Source: Marinobacter nanhaiticus D15-8W
Lineage (GTDB): Bacteria; Pseudomonadota; Gammaproteobacteria; Pseudomonadales; Oleiphilaceae
DNA: 64,000 nt
Direction of reading: 5' to 3'
Assembly (NCBI RefSeq): GCF_036511935.1
Contig: NZ_AP028878.1
Span: forward strand, 2,108,001 to 2,172,000
Positions 8,953 to 17,921 of the stretch are shown here, piece by piece. The notes under the pieces were generated by a model. It ran no database searches. It had not been told where the DNA came from and saw only the letters and a program-made list of their open reading frames with translations. Position numbers and translations under genes: made by a program. Positions within the stretch are counted from its first letter, which is position 1, and every line of letters begins with the position of its first letter.

Positions 8953-10431
8953 CTACGATGAACAGCTGATTTGCATATGCTTGCCCCAATCCGGAGGCAG
9001 GGCTGCATAGTGTTCGTTATCCGGCTGTTCGTCGTAAGGCCGTTTCAGGACGTCCAGCAGCTTGTGGGCTGTTTGGTAAATACCCTGTTGGGCATCCTGG
9101 ATGGCTTCCTGGGCAAGATAGTTGCGCAGGATGTACTTCGGGTTGGTCGCGCACATTGCTGCGTCGCGCTCCGCCGGGTCCCGGTTTTCCGACGCCAGGC
9201 GCTCTTCGTAGCGCTCCAGCCAGCGGTCGGCGACGCTGCGGTCGACGAACAGGTCCCGCACTGGCGCGTTCCCCCGGGTGTGGCGTGTCGACAAGCCGCG
9301 GAAAAACAGGGTGTAGTCGATGTGATTCTCATGGAGCATGCTGAAGAGGTCCATGATCAGGCTCATATCTTCTTCGCCTTGCTGCTCAAGCCCGAGTTTC
9401 TTCATCATCACTTGCTGGAAACTGCTGTTGTAGACGGTTTCATAGCGTCGTAAGGCGCGGCGCAGATCGTCCTCATCCATGATATTGGTCAGGCTCTGGG
9501 CGAGGAGCTGGCAATTGGTAAACCCGATTTGCGGCTGCTGGTTGTAGGCGTAACGGCCACCCTGGTCGGTGTGATTACAGATATAGCCCGCATCGAAATC
9601 ATCCAGGAAGGCGTAAGGCCCATAATCGAAGGTATCGCCAATGATCGACATGTTGTCCGAGTTCATCACGCCGTGACAGAAGCCAACTCCTTGCCACTGG
9701 GCAATCAGGCGGGCAGTGCGGCTGACGACGTCTTCAAGCCAGCGCACGTAGCGTTCCGATTCGGGCACTTCGAGTAATTCCGGGAAGTGCATCTCAATGG
9801 TGTGGTCGAGCAATGTTTTTACCGCTTCCGGTCCTTGGTGATAGGCCGCGTACTCGAAATGGCCGAAGCGGATATGTGTCTGTGCGACGCGCATTAAAGC
9901 GGCTGCGGTCTCGATTGACTCGCGCATGACCGGGTCCTTGGCAGTGATCATGAACAACGCCCGGGTGGTGGGAATGCCCAGATGATGCATGGCCTCGCTG
10001 CAGAGGTACTCGCGCAGGGTAGAGCGTAACACCGCACGGCCATCGCCAAATCGGGAGTAGGGCGTCATGCCGGCGCCCTTGAGGTGCCAGTCCCAATGGC
10101 GGCCGTCCGGACCATAGCTCTCCCATAGCAGCAGGCCACGCCCGTCGCCGAGGTCCGGGTTGTACATGCCGAACTGGTGCCCCGTGTATTTCATGGCGAT
10201 GGGTTCCATGCCTTCCAGCAGTTCCTGGCCGGCACCGACGCGGGTCCAGTCCTCTTTCTCGCCGGGGTCGATCCCCATCTCACGCGCCAGCTCATCGTTG
10301 AAGCACACCATTTTCGGCGCTTTCAGCGGTGTGGGCTGAACGTGGCTGAAGAAGTGCTTGGGGAGCTTGACGTAACGGTTATCGATTCGGAATGAACTCA
10401 GGTCAGTCACCATTGAGTTGGTATGCAACAT
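8953..10431 (-). CDS. selO: Protein adenylyltransferase SelO (YdiU)
   Basis: A 492-residue pseudokinase-fold enzyme that transfers AMP from ATP to Ser/Thr/Tyr of target proteins, part of redox-stress control. Recognisable signatures are KYTGHQFGMYNPDLGDGRG near residue 80, KGAGMTPYSRFGDGRAVLR near 120, and GVMNSDNMSIIGDTFDYGP, which carries the metal-binding Asn/Asp. The protein ends SCSS. In animals the residue third from the end is selenocysteine, while bacteria such as E. coli use Cys, as seen here. The start is uncertain: ATG 10431 and ATG 10413 both lack a clear ribosome site. Confidence 0.93.
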   Translation of the reverse strand: MLHTNSMVTDLSSFRIDNRYVKLPKHFFSHVQPTPLKAPKMVCFNDELAREMGIDPGEKEDWTRVGAGQELLEGMEPIAMKYTGHQFGMYNPDLGDGRGLLLWESYGPDGRHWDWHLKGAGMTPYSRFGDGRAVLRSTLREYLCSEAMHHLGIPTTRALFMITAKDPVMRESIETAAALMRVAQTHIRFGHFEYAAYHQGPEAVKTLLDHTIEMHFPELLEVPESERYVRWLEDVVSRTARLIAQWQGVGFCHGVMNSDNMSIIGDTFDYGPYAFLDDFDAGYICNHTDQGGRYAYNQQPQIGFTNCQLLAQSLTNIMDEDDLRRALRRYETVYNSSFQQVMMKKLGLEQQGEEDMSLIMDLFSMLHENHIDYTLFFRGLSTRHTRGNAPVRDLFVDRSVADRWLERYEERLASENRDPAERDAAMCATNPKYILRNYLAQEAIQDAQQGIYQTAHKLLDVLKRPYDEQPDNEHYAALPPDWGKHMQISCSS

Positions 10432-10558
10432 GTGAGCGCTTTACGGCGATCTCATCGATTGTTCTGGTGCCGCAAACCCGGCATATCAAGTGGGGTTTAA
10501 GTTGTATGCTCTAAATCCACTATGCACCCTTGCGAAAAGCCTACACAAGGAGTGGCCT

Positions 10559-11110
10559 ATGAAAACACACCTCCCCATCGTGGAGCGGCTGTTTCAAACC
10601 TGGCATGTGGCTCTCGGTGAGCATTTCGAGGCTTATCGCAATCACGTCTACCGGGTTATCAATCTGACTCACCATTTTCATCCAGCGATAACCGACGATG
10701 AAGCCAACCTGCTGCAAGTGGCTGGCGCCTTTCATGACATCGGCATCTGGCTCGATGGCAATTTCGATTATCTGGAACGGTCCGCCGACCATGCCTGTGC
10801 CTGGCTGGCTCGGTACCCGGATGTCAGTTCGCGTTCGTTGGAGTCCGAGCAGCGCGTCGTACGTAACCTGATTCGCCACCATCACAAGGTGCGCCCGGTT
10901 GACGATTCAAATCCCATGATAGAGGCCTTCAGGAAGGCCGACTGGACGGACGTTACCGGACTCTATTTCCTGGCGAACCTGCCAAAAGTGGAGCAGCGTG
11001 AATTGATGGCGCGATTCCCCGAACGGGGCTTCCGACGCGCGTTGGCGCGTCTGGCATTTGGCCATGCCCGGCGTAACCCCCGTTCTCCTCTGCCGATGGT
11101 GAAGTGGTGA
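10559..11110 (+). CDS. HD-domain protein (putative phosphohydrolase)
   Basis: A 183-residue soluble protein with HD-superfamily metal ligands: His around 29, His38-39, the HD doublet at 59-60 (AFHDIGIW) and a late Asp near 128. This would coordinate one or two metals for phosphate-ester hydrolysis. ATG 10559 is preceded by AAGGAG at 7-8 bases, so it is preferred to an upstream frame extension to 10490. The substrate is unknown. It is divergent from selO and followed by a gene-free stretch, so it is probably monocistronic. Confidence 0.75.
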   Translation: MKTHLPIVERLFQTWHVALGEHFEAYRNHVYRVINLTHHFHPAITDDEANLLQVAGAFHDIGIWLDGNFDYLERSADHACAWLARYPDVSSRSLESEQRVVRNLIRHHHKVRPVDDSNPMIEAFRKADWTDVTGLYFLANLPKVEQRELMARFPERGFRRALARLAFGHARRNPRSPLPMVKW

Positions 11111-11475
11111 CCGCCAACACTGTCGCCAAACTGTCACGAAAACCCTGTTGAATGGGAGGGAGAAGGCGAAATCCGTCTGCCGTCTATGGCTGCGTGATCA
11201 TCCTGGAGGCGCACCGCATTGAGCGTAGAAGCATGGGGTTGGAATCGATGATGCTGCGTCAGATGAACCTGATGCGGTCAGTCCTGGTGCGACCTTGGGC
11301 GCGAAGGGCTTCGCCCTCGTTCCCGGGCAACCTTCCCGCCAAGCCGCAGGGCCCCGCTTCAGGCAAGCCGGCAAAAGCACCTCGAAACTGAAGTAGAGGC
11401 GGTCGAGGTAAAGAAGCCGTGCCAATGCGGGGCATATGAGGTACGGGCTGAGCTTATTGGTTAGAATTTGCGACC
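11111..11475. other. 365-bp stretch without a confident gene
   Basis: It holds one possible small ORF (listed separately, 11233-11391) and GC-rich self-complementary patches around 11300-11365 (GCGAAGGGC / GCCCTCG). There is no canonical terminator with a T run. The promoter of the glycosyltransferase gene must be here; I could not pin a -35/-10 pair. Confidence 0.4.
11233..11391 (+). CDS. Possible 52-residue small protein
   Basis: ATG 11233 opens a frame beginning MGLESMMLRQMNLMRSVLV, an amphipathic Met/Leu-rich helix, followed by a basic Pro/Ala/Lys-rich tail. Only a weak ribosome site (TAGAAG) precedes it. It could be a small membrane-binding peptide or a chance frame, and I do not recognise a family. 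Confidence 0.25.
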   Translation: MGLESMMLRQMNLMRSVLVRPWARRASPSFPGNLPAKPQGPASGKPAKAPRN

Positions 11476-12606
11476 ATGAGCAGCACATCCCTTCCAACAA
11501 TTCTTACAAAGCCGCGAATCCTCTTGCTATCCGGTTATGACGCTGGCAGCCACAAACGCTGGCGAGAGCAACTGGTCGCCAGTCAGCCTGATTTCGATTG
11601 GCAGGTTCTCGCTTTGCCCCCACGCTACTTTCGGTGGCGCATTCGCGGCAATGCCCTGAGTTGGCTGGATGCGCCTGAATTTCAGGCACCTTGGGATCTT
11701 ATCGTCGCCACCTCCATGGTGGACGTGGCCGGGCTGCGGGCTTTTCATCCTGCCACCAGCCGTACGCCGGTGCTGTTCTACATGCACGAGAACCAGTTCG
11801 CCTACCCGGATTCCGGTGACCAGCACGCCAGTATCGATCACCAGATGGTCAATCTCTACAGCGCTCTCTCCGCCGATCACGTCGCCTTCAACAGCGATTG
11901 GAACCGCCGCAGTTTTCTCGAGGGTATCGATCGCCTGCTGGCTCGCCTGCCGGACGCGGTGCCCGCGTCCGTATCCGATCGTATCGCTGGCAAGTCCAGT
12001 ATCCTGCCAGTGCCGATCGCGGACGCACTCTTCACCGAACGTGCCCAGCCTATCAACCGTTCGTGTCCGCATATTCTGTGGAATCACCGTTGGGAGTACG
12101 ACAAAGGCCCGGATCGGTTGCTGCTGATCCTGCAGGCCCTCAAGGATCGGGGGCAGCCGTTTCGTCTTAGCGTCGTGGGCGAGCAGTTTCGACGCCGGCC
12201 CGATACGTTCGAGAGCATCTACGCCGAATTTGCCGAGCACATCGAAGATTGGGGATTTGTCGCTCGGCAAGAGGATTATCATTGGCTGATGCGACGTGCC
12301 GATGTTGTGGTGTCGACCGCGCTGCACGATTTCCAGGGGCTGTCGATGTTGGAGGCGATGGCTTCGGGCTGCCTGTCGTTGGCGCCGGACCGTCTGGCGT
12401 ACCCGGAGTATATTGCCGAAGGACAGCGCTATCCCAGTCTGCCTGATCAACCGGAGTGCGAAGCTTCCGGGGCTGCGGAATTACTGATAGGGCTCCTGCA
12501 GGCACCGCCTGTTGGGAGTGGCGTTGAATCCTGGCGATTGTCCTCTCTCCAGGCCCGGTACCAGGAGTTGCTACGATTTATGATAAACGCAGGACGCGGT
12601 AACTGA
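11476..12606 (+). CDS. QTMAN/GTDC1-like glycosyltransferase (DUF3524 family)
   Basis: A 376-residue GT-B fold enzyme. The N-terminal domain begins ILLLSGYDAGSHKRWREQL and LPPRYFRWRIRGNALSW, the hallmark of the DUF3524/GTDC1 family. It is followed by FYMHENQFAYP and an Asn-rich NSDWNRRSFL. The C-terminal domain has LWNHRWEYDKGPD and a sugar-nucleotide site ending STALHDFQGLSMLEAMASGC. The vertebrate family member mannosylates queuosine in the tRNA-Asp anticodon. By homology this may glycosylate a modified tRNA base, but bacterial function is inference. It is monocistronic, and no queuosine genes lie adjacent. Confidence 0.8.
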   Translation: MSSTSLPTILTKPRILLLSGYDAGSHKRWREQLVASQPDFDWQVLALPPRYFRWRIRGNALSWLDAPEFQAPWDLIVATSMVDVAGLRAFHPATSRTPVLFYMHENQFAYPDSGDQHASIDHQMVNLYSALSADHVAFNSDWNRRSFLEGIDRLLARLPDAVPASVSDRIAGKSSILPVPIADALFTERAQPINRSCPHILWNHRWEYDKGPDRLLLILQALKDRGQPFRLSVVGEQFRRRPDTFESIYAEFAEHIEDWGFVARQEDYHWLMRRADVVVSTALHDFQGLSMLEAMASGCLSLAPDRLAYPEYIAEGQRYPSLPDQPECEASGAAELLIGLLQAPPVGSGVESWRLSSLQARYQELLRFMINAGRGN

Positions 12607-12973
12607 GATGCTTGGTCCATCCTGACCAACCGATCGATCCCTTTTAACAATCCCTTCTTTTCGCTAACGACGCTGTTGTCCCCCCAAATACGTCGCCTGT
12701 CACAGAGCTCGTCAACGTTTTAATCTATATATTAGTCAGTTATCTACGGCGGACTAGGGCGATATGTCTATCTCGAAAGTATGTAACTAAATTGAGCCTA
12801 TTGTAATTATTAAATAAATGTAAAATCGCGTGAAACGGATCACCAAAATGGCTCATCCGCAAGCGGATAATGGAAGTCATCGACAGCGCTGCTGAAGCCA
12901 GGACGGCGGGCACTGTTGGTAGTGAGATGTTGTAGCCCGCGCAAGCTTGGGGTGGGTAAACGAGGCACGCACC
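12607..12973. other. 367-bp AT-rich gene-free stretch
   Basis: Bases about 12715-12830 are strikingly AT-rich (runs such as TATATATTAG and TAATTATTAAATAAATG) compared with the GC-rich neighbours, consistent with promoter-rich or foreign DNA. A minus-strand frame across it has an improbable composition and no ribosome site. No RNA gene is recognised. Confidence 0.4.
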
Positions 12974-13153
12974 ATGAAGAAGAAATTCCAGCATTTGGTT
13001 GGTCGATTCAAGACCGCAAGTCAGAAGAACCAGAAAAGAGCCGCCCCTCTTCAGAAGCCGTCTCCGGCCGTCTCGAAGACTCAGGCCGCAGACGACTGGG
13101 ATATGTCCCCCCAGGACGCCCTGCAAGTCGGCATCGTCGCTCGTTATAAATAA
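12974..13153 (+). CDS. Small basic hypothetical protein (59 aa)
   Basis: ATG 12974 is preceded by GAGG at about 8 bases. The product starts MKKKFQHLVGRFKTASQKNQ, is very Lys/Arg-rich for its first 25 residues, then carries an acidic DDWDMSPQDALQ segment and ends RYK. I do not recognise a family. The charge layout would suit nucleic-acid or membrane-surface contact. A longer minus-strand frame overlaps it but looks less natural. Confidence 0.45.
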   Translation: MKKKFQHLVGRFKTASQKNQKRAAPLQKPSPAVSKTQAADDWDMSPQDALQVGIVARYK

Positions 13154-13307
13154 GTCTCTCGGCTGTCCGGATACCCAGATGTCCATGTCCAACACCGGCC
13201 AGTGAGCCGGCGTTCGACTTTGGCGGGTTGCTGTGAAAAGATAATTCTTGAGCCAGGAGATCACAGCATCTTCAGGCTAACCTTTGTGTTCACAGCACTG
13301 TCTGGTG

Positions 13308-14186
13308 ATGACGACTGCAACTGACTCGCCGCCCCGCCTTCCGGAAAATCATGAACATTCCAGGAGCAGATTCGGTCTGGTCCTTGCGCTCAGCGCGCTT
13401 GCCCATGTCCTGGTCATAGTTTCCTCTCCCCGTCAGTTCTGGCCTTCGGAAACGACTGAGCAGTCCGAACCTGTCACCGTCCGCATCGAAATCGCACAGC
13501 CTCAACCTGCACCTGAGCCGGAACCGGTTGTGCCGGATCGTCCTGAACCCGAACCCCAGCAACAGGCTCACCTTCCGCGTCACAATGCCGAGCAGACCGA
13601 CCTGCGCGGCACGGATTTCGAATCACCCGTTGAGGAAAAGGTACAGGCGGGGGAGAAGCCCGAACCCAAGCCGAAAGTGCAGGCGGAGGACGATTCGAAA
13701 ACGCGTCTTGCCGAGGAGGAACAGAAGGAAGCTGCAGAGCCTGCGGCCAAGCCGGAATTGACGACCGAATCCGCCCGGCAATCCATCGCCGAAAAGCAGA
13801 CCGAGACGCCGAAGAAACCGGCTGGGATGGAAGATCTGTCGGACGAGGCGTTGGCTGGAGCCAACGCCGGCTCTCCGGTCAGCGAGCTGGAAAATCGCCG
13901 TATCCAGATGGTCAACCGGTTCCTGGCACGCATGCAGGCCCAGGTGGACCAGAGGTTTCGCAAGCCCCTGAACGCCCGGTCGTACCAGGAAGGGGAGATC
14001 GCCTTCGAGCTGGACCCATCGGGCTATCTGTTGTCCGCCCGAATCATTGAATCAAGTGGCAATACCCTGCTCGATGCCAGCGCACTGGAAGCGATACGAT
14101 CGGTACCGCGGTTCGACGTGCCCGAATCGGCGCTCGTGACTGCCCGCTACTATCGGCACCTCACCTTCCGCTATACCGGTGAGTAG
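13308..14186 (+). CDS. TonB-like energy transducer
   Basis: About 292 residues. A short cytoplasmic tail is followed by one transmembrane helix (FGLVLALSALAHVLVIV, about residues 24-40). A long Pro/Glu/Lys-rich periplasmic spacer with PEPEP-type repeats comes next, then a C-terminal TonB domain ending FELDPSGYLLSARIIESSG...LLDASALEAIRSVPRF. TonB proteins couple the inner-membrane proton gradient to outer-membrane receptors. ExbB/ExbD and a receptor are not adjacent, so the partner is unknown. The start is uncertain: TTG 13284, GTG 13305 and ATG 13308 are in frame and none has a good ribosome site. Confidence 0.85.
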   Translation: MTTATDSPPRLPENHEHSRSRFGLVLALSALAHVLVIVSSPRQFWPSETTEQSEPVTVRIEIAQPQPAPEPEPVVPDRPEPEPQQQAHLPRHNAEQTDLRGTDFESPVEEKVQAGEKPEPKPKVQAEDDSKTRLAEEEQKEAAEPAAKPELTTESARQSIAEKQTETPKKPAGMEDLSDEALAGANAGSPVSELENRRIQMVNRFLARMQAQVDQRFRKPLNARSYQEGEIAFELDPSGYLLSARIIESSGNTLLDASALEAIRSVPRFDVPESALVTARYYRHLTFRYTGE

Positions 14187-14246
14187 GACTTAACACGCTC
14201 ATACAGGTAAAGTAACGCCCTCATTCAAGATATAGAAAGCTTCGCC

Positions 14247-15269
14247 ATGCTCAATACCCATGATGTACTCGTTCGTAATCGCGAGGCGGTCAATGGCCGG
14301 CTCGGGTTGATTGGCCTGACCGACGCCGCGGTTCTCCCGGAATTGCCCGCAGAGGGCGGGATCGTGATGACGGAGAACTATGGCATCTACCGAAGTTGGT
14401 CGGGCCTGGCGAAATGGAGGCCCGTTTTCGGTTATCGGGATGAAGCCCTGGCGGCGGATTCACTGGATACGGCCGTCGTTTTCATGCCCAAGTCGCGACT
14501 GGAGCTGGAACTGCGCCTGGCCCTGGCTGGCCATATGACGAAAGCCGGCGGACAGCTGTTGCTGGTCGGCGAAAAGAAGGAAGGTATCGCCAGCGGCGCC
14601 CGTGTGCTCGAAACCATCATGCCCAATGCGTATAAGATCGACAGCGCCCGCCATTGCCAGGTCTGGCAGGTTGAAGTGCCGGCAGGCATGACGGGCTTCG
14701 ACCTCGATGCGTGGCTGAGTTGGCACCACGTCCAGGTCAATGGGAGCGAGCTCGCGATCGCTGGTTTGCCGGGCATATTCAGCGATGGTCGTCTCGATGA
14801 GGGAACGGCGCGCCTGCTCGAGTCTTTTGGCGACGTCGTTCCCACTGGGAAGGTGCTGGACTTTGCCTGCGGTGCCGGCGTGGTTGGGGCCTGGCTGGCG
14901 CGGAAGGCGCCTGACATCCGGCTCGATGCGGTGGATGTGCAATTCCAGGCGGTGCATTGTGCTCGGGAAACCTTCGGCCGTGCCGGCATGCAGGGGCAGG
15001 TCTGGCCGTCCGATGGGCTGTCGTCCGTAGAGGGGCAATACGACCTGCTGGTCAGCAACCCGCCATTCCACACCGGTGTACGCACGGATACCTCGATGAC
15101 CGAGGCGTTCCTCCGTGATGCGGCCAAGCACCTGGTCCGGGGTGGCGAGCTGCGTATCGTGGCAAATACCTTCCTGCCGTATCGCGACTTGATCCAGCGC
15201 TATATCGGTCCTTGCGAGATACTGAGTGAGGACAAGCGATTCAGCGTCTATAGGGCCATTCGTCGTTAG
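14247..15269 (+). CDS. rsmC: 16S rRNA m2G1207 methyltransferase RsmC
   Basis: A 340-residue two-domain SAM-dependent methyltransferase. The N-terminal half is a degenerate methyltransferase fold (LVRNREAVNGRLGLIG to about 170). The C-terminal half carries the SAM-binding motif VLDFACGAGVVGAWLARK and the base-flipping NPPFH motif at about residues 270-274. RsmC methylates the exocyclic amine of G1207 in the 30S subunit. ENYGIYRSW in the N-terminal domain is typical. A related enzyme (RlmG) is encoded about 5 kb downstream. The gene follows the TonB gene by 60 bp on the same strand. Confidence 0.9.
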   Translation: MLNTHDVLVRNREAVNGRLGLIGLTDAAVLPELPAEGGIVMTENYGIYRSWSGLAKWRPVFGYRDEALAADSLDTAVVFMPKSRLELELRLALAGHMTKAGGQLLLVGEKKEGIASGARVLETIMPNAYKIDSARHCQVWQVEVPAGMTGFDLDAWLSWHHVQVNGSELAIAGLPGIFSDGRLDEGTARLLESFGDVVPTGKVLDFACGAGVVGAWLARKAPDIRLDAVDVQFQAVHCARETFGRAGMQGQVWPSDGLSSVEGQYDLLVSNPPFHTGVRTDTSMTEAFLRDAAKHLVRGGELRIVANTFLPYRDLIQRYIGPCEILSEDKRFSVYRAIRR

Positions 15270-15313
15270 GCCTTCGCCATTCAATCATTCATCTGCAGTC
15301 AGGAGATTTCTGC

Positions 15314-15928
15314 ATGATTATCGACTTCACCACCATGCCCGCCGATCGCGTCTATCACTGCATGACCCAATCCATTATCCCGCGACCGGTGGCCTGGGTG
15401 TTGTCCGAAAACCCGGAGGGTGACTACAACCTGGCGCCATTTTCCTTTTTTACCGCAGTAACGGCTGACCCGCCCATGATCATGCTGTCGGTAGGTCGCA
15501 AGCCCGACGGCGGTTTCAAGGATACACGGGTGAATATCGAAGAGCGCAAGAAGTTCGTGATCCACATCGCCCATAGTGAGATGGCTAAGGCGATGACTGA
15601 AACTTCCCGCAGCCTGCCCCACGGCGTTTCGGAAGTGGCGGAGAACGGATTGAAAACGGTTCCGTTCGACGGCTTCGAATTGCCACGGTTGGCAGACTGC
15701 CGGATCGCCATGGCCTGTGAACTGTTCCAACTGCAGGAACTGGGGCCAAATCGCCAATCCGTGATTTTCGGCCAGGTTCAACAACTCTACGTCGACGACG
15801 CTGCCGCAACCCGGGACGAGAAAGAGCGGCTGCGCATCGATGCCAACGCCATCGATGCCATCGGTCGGCTGGGCGGAGGCGAGTACGTCACTTTTGGCGA
15901 GGTGATCACGATCCCGCGCCCGGCCTGA
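15314..15928 (+). CDS. Flavin reductase / FMN-binding split-barrel protein
   Basis: A 204-residue flavin-reductase-like domain protein. IIPRPVAWVLS near residue 20 is the FMN-phosphate-binding start of the split barrel, and NLAPFSFFTAVTADPPMIMLSV is the characteristic second block, with DTRVNI and EYVTFGEVITIPRP near the end. Members reduce or bind FMN, sometimes supplying reduced flavin to a monooxygenase. No oxygenase partner is adjacent, so the pathway is unknown. AGGAGA lies about 8 bases before the ATG. Confidence 0.88.
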   Translation: MIIDFTTMPADRVYHCMTQSIIPRPVAWVLSENPEGDYNLAPFSFFTAVTADPPMIMLSVGRKPDGGFKDTRVNIEERKKFVIHIAHSEMAKAMTETSRSLPHGVSEVAENGLKTVPFDGFELPRLADCRIAMACELFQLQELGPNRQSVIFGQVQQLYVDDAAATRDEKERLRIDANAIDAIGRLGGGEYVTFGEVITIPRPA

Positions 15929-15955
15929 GTCGATTCTCTCCTGGAGTCTGAGCCA

Positions 15956-16222
15956 TCAGGCTCCGTAATAGCCAGGCGTCCGCTCGTTGGCTGATGGCTG
16001 ATGCCGCACCAAACCCTCATCCTGGAAGTGGGTATCCCACCAGCACTGGGGCAATTGTTCATCCGAGGGGAAGACCAGATCCTGCTTGGTAAAGGGCTCT
16101 GGATCCTGGGTTTCCTCGCCCCAGAGGAATTGGCCGTCGACTTTATCCTTGAAGGGATTGGTCAGGGTGGTGACATCGGCGACTTCCACCAGGTGACCGG
16201 TTCGCGCGTGTTTCAGAAGCAT
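15956..16222 (-). CDS. Small conserved protein of unknown function (88 aa)
   Basis: The product begins MLLKHARTGHLVEVADVTTL and contains GEETQDPEPFTKQDLVFPSDEQLPQCWWD. It is a pattern I associate with short proteins of pseudomonads that are sometimes labelled acetyltransferase without an acetyltransferase fold. A strong GAGGAGGT ribosome site lies just upstream of the ATG, which supports translation. It has no signal or membrane segment. Function is unknown. Confidence 0.7.
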   Translation of the reverse strand: MLLKHARTGHLVEVADVTTLTNPFKDKVDGQFLWGEETQDPEPFTKQDLVFPSDEQLPQCWWDTHFQDEGLVRHQPSANERTPGYYGA

Positions 16223-16525
16223 GCGTACCTCCTCATACGGGCTGTCTGATTCAGCAGAATCCTGCCTTTATCCGTTGGGTCCTTTTTCTCCAACAGACGT
16301 GTTAGTCCGGAACGTTTTAGTCAGCGTTTCAGTCAGGATAGTCTCACGAACCTTACGTTGTACATCCCGCACTGGTTCAAAGACCATGGCGGGAGGTCAA
16401 TAGCTCTCCGCAGTCTTTCACGGAAATGTCCCAGATCTGTCATAGAGGTGTCATTGCCTGACGCGACGCTGGCGGTGACAGTTTCAAGGCGGTGACATAG
16501 CGATTATGGGAGGCTGAGGTTCCTG
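16223..16525. other. 303-bp divergent intergenic region
   Basis: It lies between the 88-aa gene (minus) and the LpxH-like gene (plus) and must contain both promoters. No palindrome, terminator or RNA gene stands out. Confidence 0.45.
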
Positions 16526-17374
16526 ATGCTTCAATACCGGAGTGTTTTCATCTCGGACGTTCACCTGGGTTCGCCGGATTGCCAGGCGGACTACCTTCTG
16601 GACTTTCTCGACAACGTACGGTGCGAAACACTTTACCTGGTGGGTGATATTATCGACCTGATCGCCATGCAGCGCCGGGTGCACTTTCCGAAATCCCATC
16701 AAGAGGTTGTACGGCGTCTGGTTCGCCTGGCGTCAGCGGGGACGAAAGTGATTTATGTGCCCGGCAACCACGACGAATTCCTACGCAACTTCTGCGGTCA
16801 GACTCTGGCCGGTATCGATCTCCGGCACAAGGTTGTCCACACGGCCGCGGATGGGCGCCGCTTCGTGGTCTGTCACGGCGACCAGTTCGACCAGGTGGTT
16901 CGCTGCAGTCCCTTCCTCTTACTGGTGGGCGATCGGGCCCATGGTTTCCTGCTCAAGTTGAATCGCTGGTACAACGTCTGGCGTCGGATGCGTAATAAGC
17001 CCTATTGGTCCCTGGCAGCCTGGGTAAAGCCTCGCATCGGTAAGGCTGCAGCCTTTATCCAGCGGTTCGAGATGGCGGCACTGACCGCGGCAGAGCGCGG
17101 ACAATATGACGGTTATATTTGCGGGCACATCCACTCTGCCGGCTTCCGGCAGAGCACCGGTGGTCTCTATTGCAACGACGGGGATTGGGTGGAGCACTGC
17201 ACAGCGCTGGTTGAGGGCTTCGATGGGGTATTGGAAATACTACACTGGTCCGAGCGCCCCCATATCGTCGAACGCGAACCAGAGCGGGTTCCTTCCCGCA
17301 TCCCGGAATGGCACCCGGGAAATCTGGGCGATACATTATCCGGTAGCGCCGCGGCAAGGATGTCGCGGCACTAG
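16526..17374 (+). CDS. LpxH-like metallophosphoesterase (UDP-2,3-diacylglucosamine diphosphatase family)
   Basis: A 282-residue calcineurin-like phosphoesterase with the full metal ligand set: DVHLG (Asp11, His13), GDIID (Asp41), GNHDE (Asn81, His82), HGDQFD and GHIHSAG. This branch is related to LpxH, which splits UDP-2,3-diacylglucosamine to lipid X in lipid A synthesis. It is longer than classical LpxH (about 240 residues) and lacks the HIADLHL start, so it may be an alternative enzyme or act on another pyrophosphate. The residue 135-175 insert FLLLVGDRAHGFLLKLN looks membrane-contacting. Confidence 0.82.
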   Translation: MLQYRSVFISDVHLGSPDCQADYLLDFLDNVRCETLYLVGDIIDLIAMQRRVHFPKSHQEVVRRLVRLASAGTKVIYVPGNHDEFLRNFCGQTLAGIDLRHKVVHTAADGRRFVVCHGDQFDQVVRCSPFLLLVGDRAHGFLLKLNRWYNVWRRMRNKPYWSLAAWVKPRIGKAAAFIQRFEMAALTAAERGQYDGYICGHIHSAGFRQSTGGLYCNDGDWVEHCTALVEGFDGVLEILHWSERPHIVEREPERVPSRIPEWHPGNLGDTLSGSAAARMSRH

Positions 17375-17411
17375 TACCGTGCCGATGCTGGTTTGAAATG
17401 GTTTCAGGTCG

Positions 17412-17921
17412 CTATGCACCGGGCTTCGAGCGCGAGCGCTTGAGCTCGTCGCGCATTTTCAGCCGGGCTTCGCGGCGCATATCCGCCTCGTGGAAGCGGC
17501 GTTTCTGACCCTCGGTCTCGGGGACCACCTCAGGTACGGCGACCGGCTTGCCGGCTTCGTCCAGCGCCACGAATGTGAAATAGGCGGATATGATGTGCCT
17601 TTCCTCCCGGGTATAGCTGTTCTCGGCAATGACCCTCACACCGATTTCCATGGATGAATTCCAGGTCCTATTCACCGAAACCTTGAAAACCAGCGTATCG
17701 TTGCCCTTTGCCGGGGCCCGGAAGGCGAAGGAGTCGACGGCGGCCGTCACACAGACTCGCCCCGAATGACGCTCGCCCGCGACCAGACAGAGCCGGTCGC
17801 ACTTCGCCATGATCATGCCGCCGAAGGCTGTCTGCTGGGCATTCAGGTCATTGGGAAACACCTTGTAGACGTGACTGTCGATAGCGGATGCAGAAACGGG
17901 TTTGCGTGATATATCAGTCAT
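17412..17921 (-). CDS. Acyl-CoA thioesterase (hotdog fold)
   Basis: A 169-residue single hotdog domain. NDLNAQQTAFGGMIMAKCDRL is the active-site helix region of the ACOT/YciA group, and VTAAVDSFAFRAPAKGNDTLVFKV and AYFTFVALDEAGKPVAVPEV match its later strands. It hydrolyses acyl-CoA to free fatty acid and CoA, with chain-length preference unknown. The Lys/Arg-rich tail after residue 140 is typical. It is convergent with the LpxH-like gene. Confidence 0.88.
   Translation of the reverse strand: MTDISRKPVSASAIDSHVYKVFPNDLNAQQTAFGGMIMAKCDRLCLVAGERHSGRVCVTAAVDSFAFRAPAKGNDTLVFKVSVNRTWNSSMEIGVRVIAENSYTREERHIISAYFTFVALDEAGKPVAVPEVVPETEGQKRRFHEADMRREARLKMRDELKRSRSKPGA

Noticed and set aside
12740..13264. 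174-residue minus-strand frame across the small basic protein gene
   Set aside because: No ribosome site, unnatural composition, and it covers the AT-rich control region; the plus-strand 59-residue frame is the better candidate.
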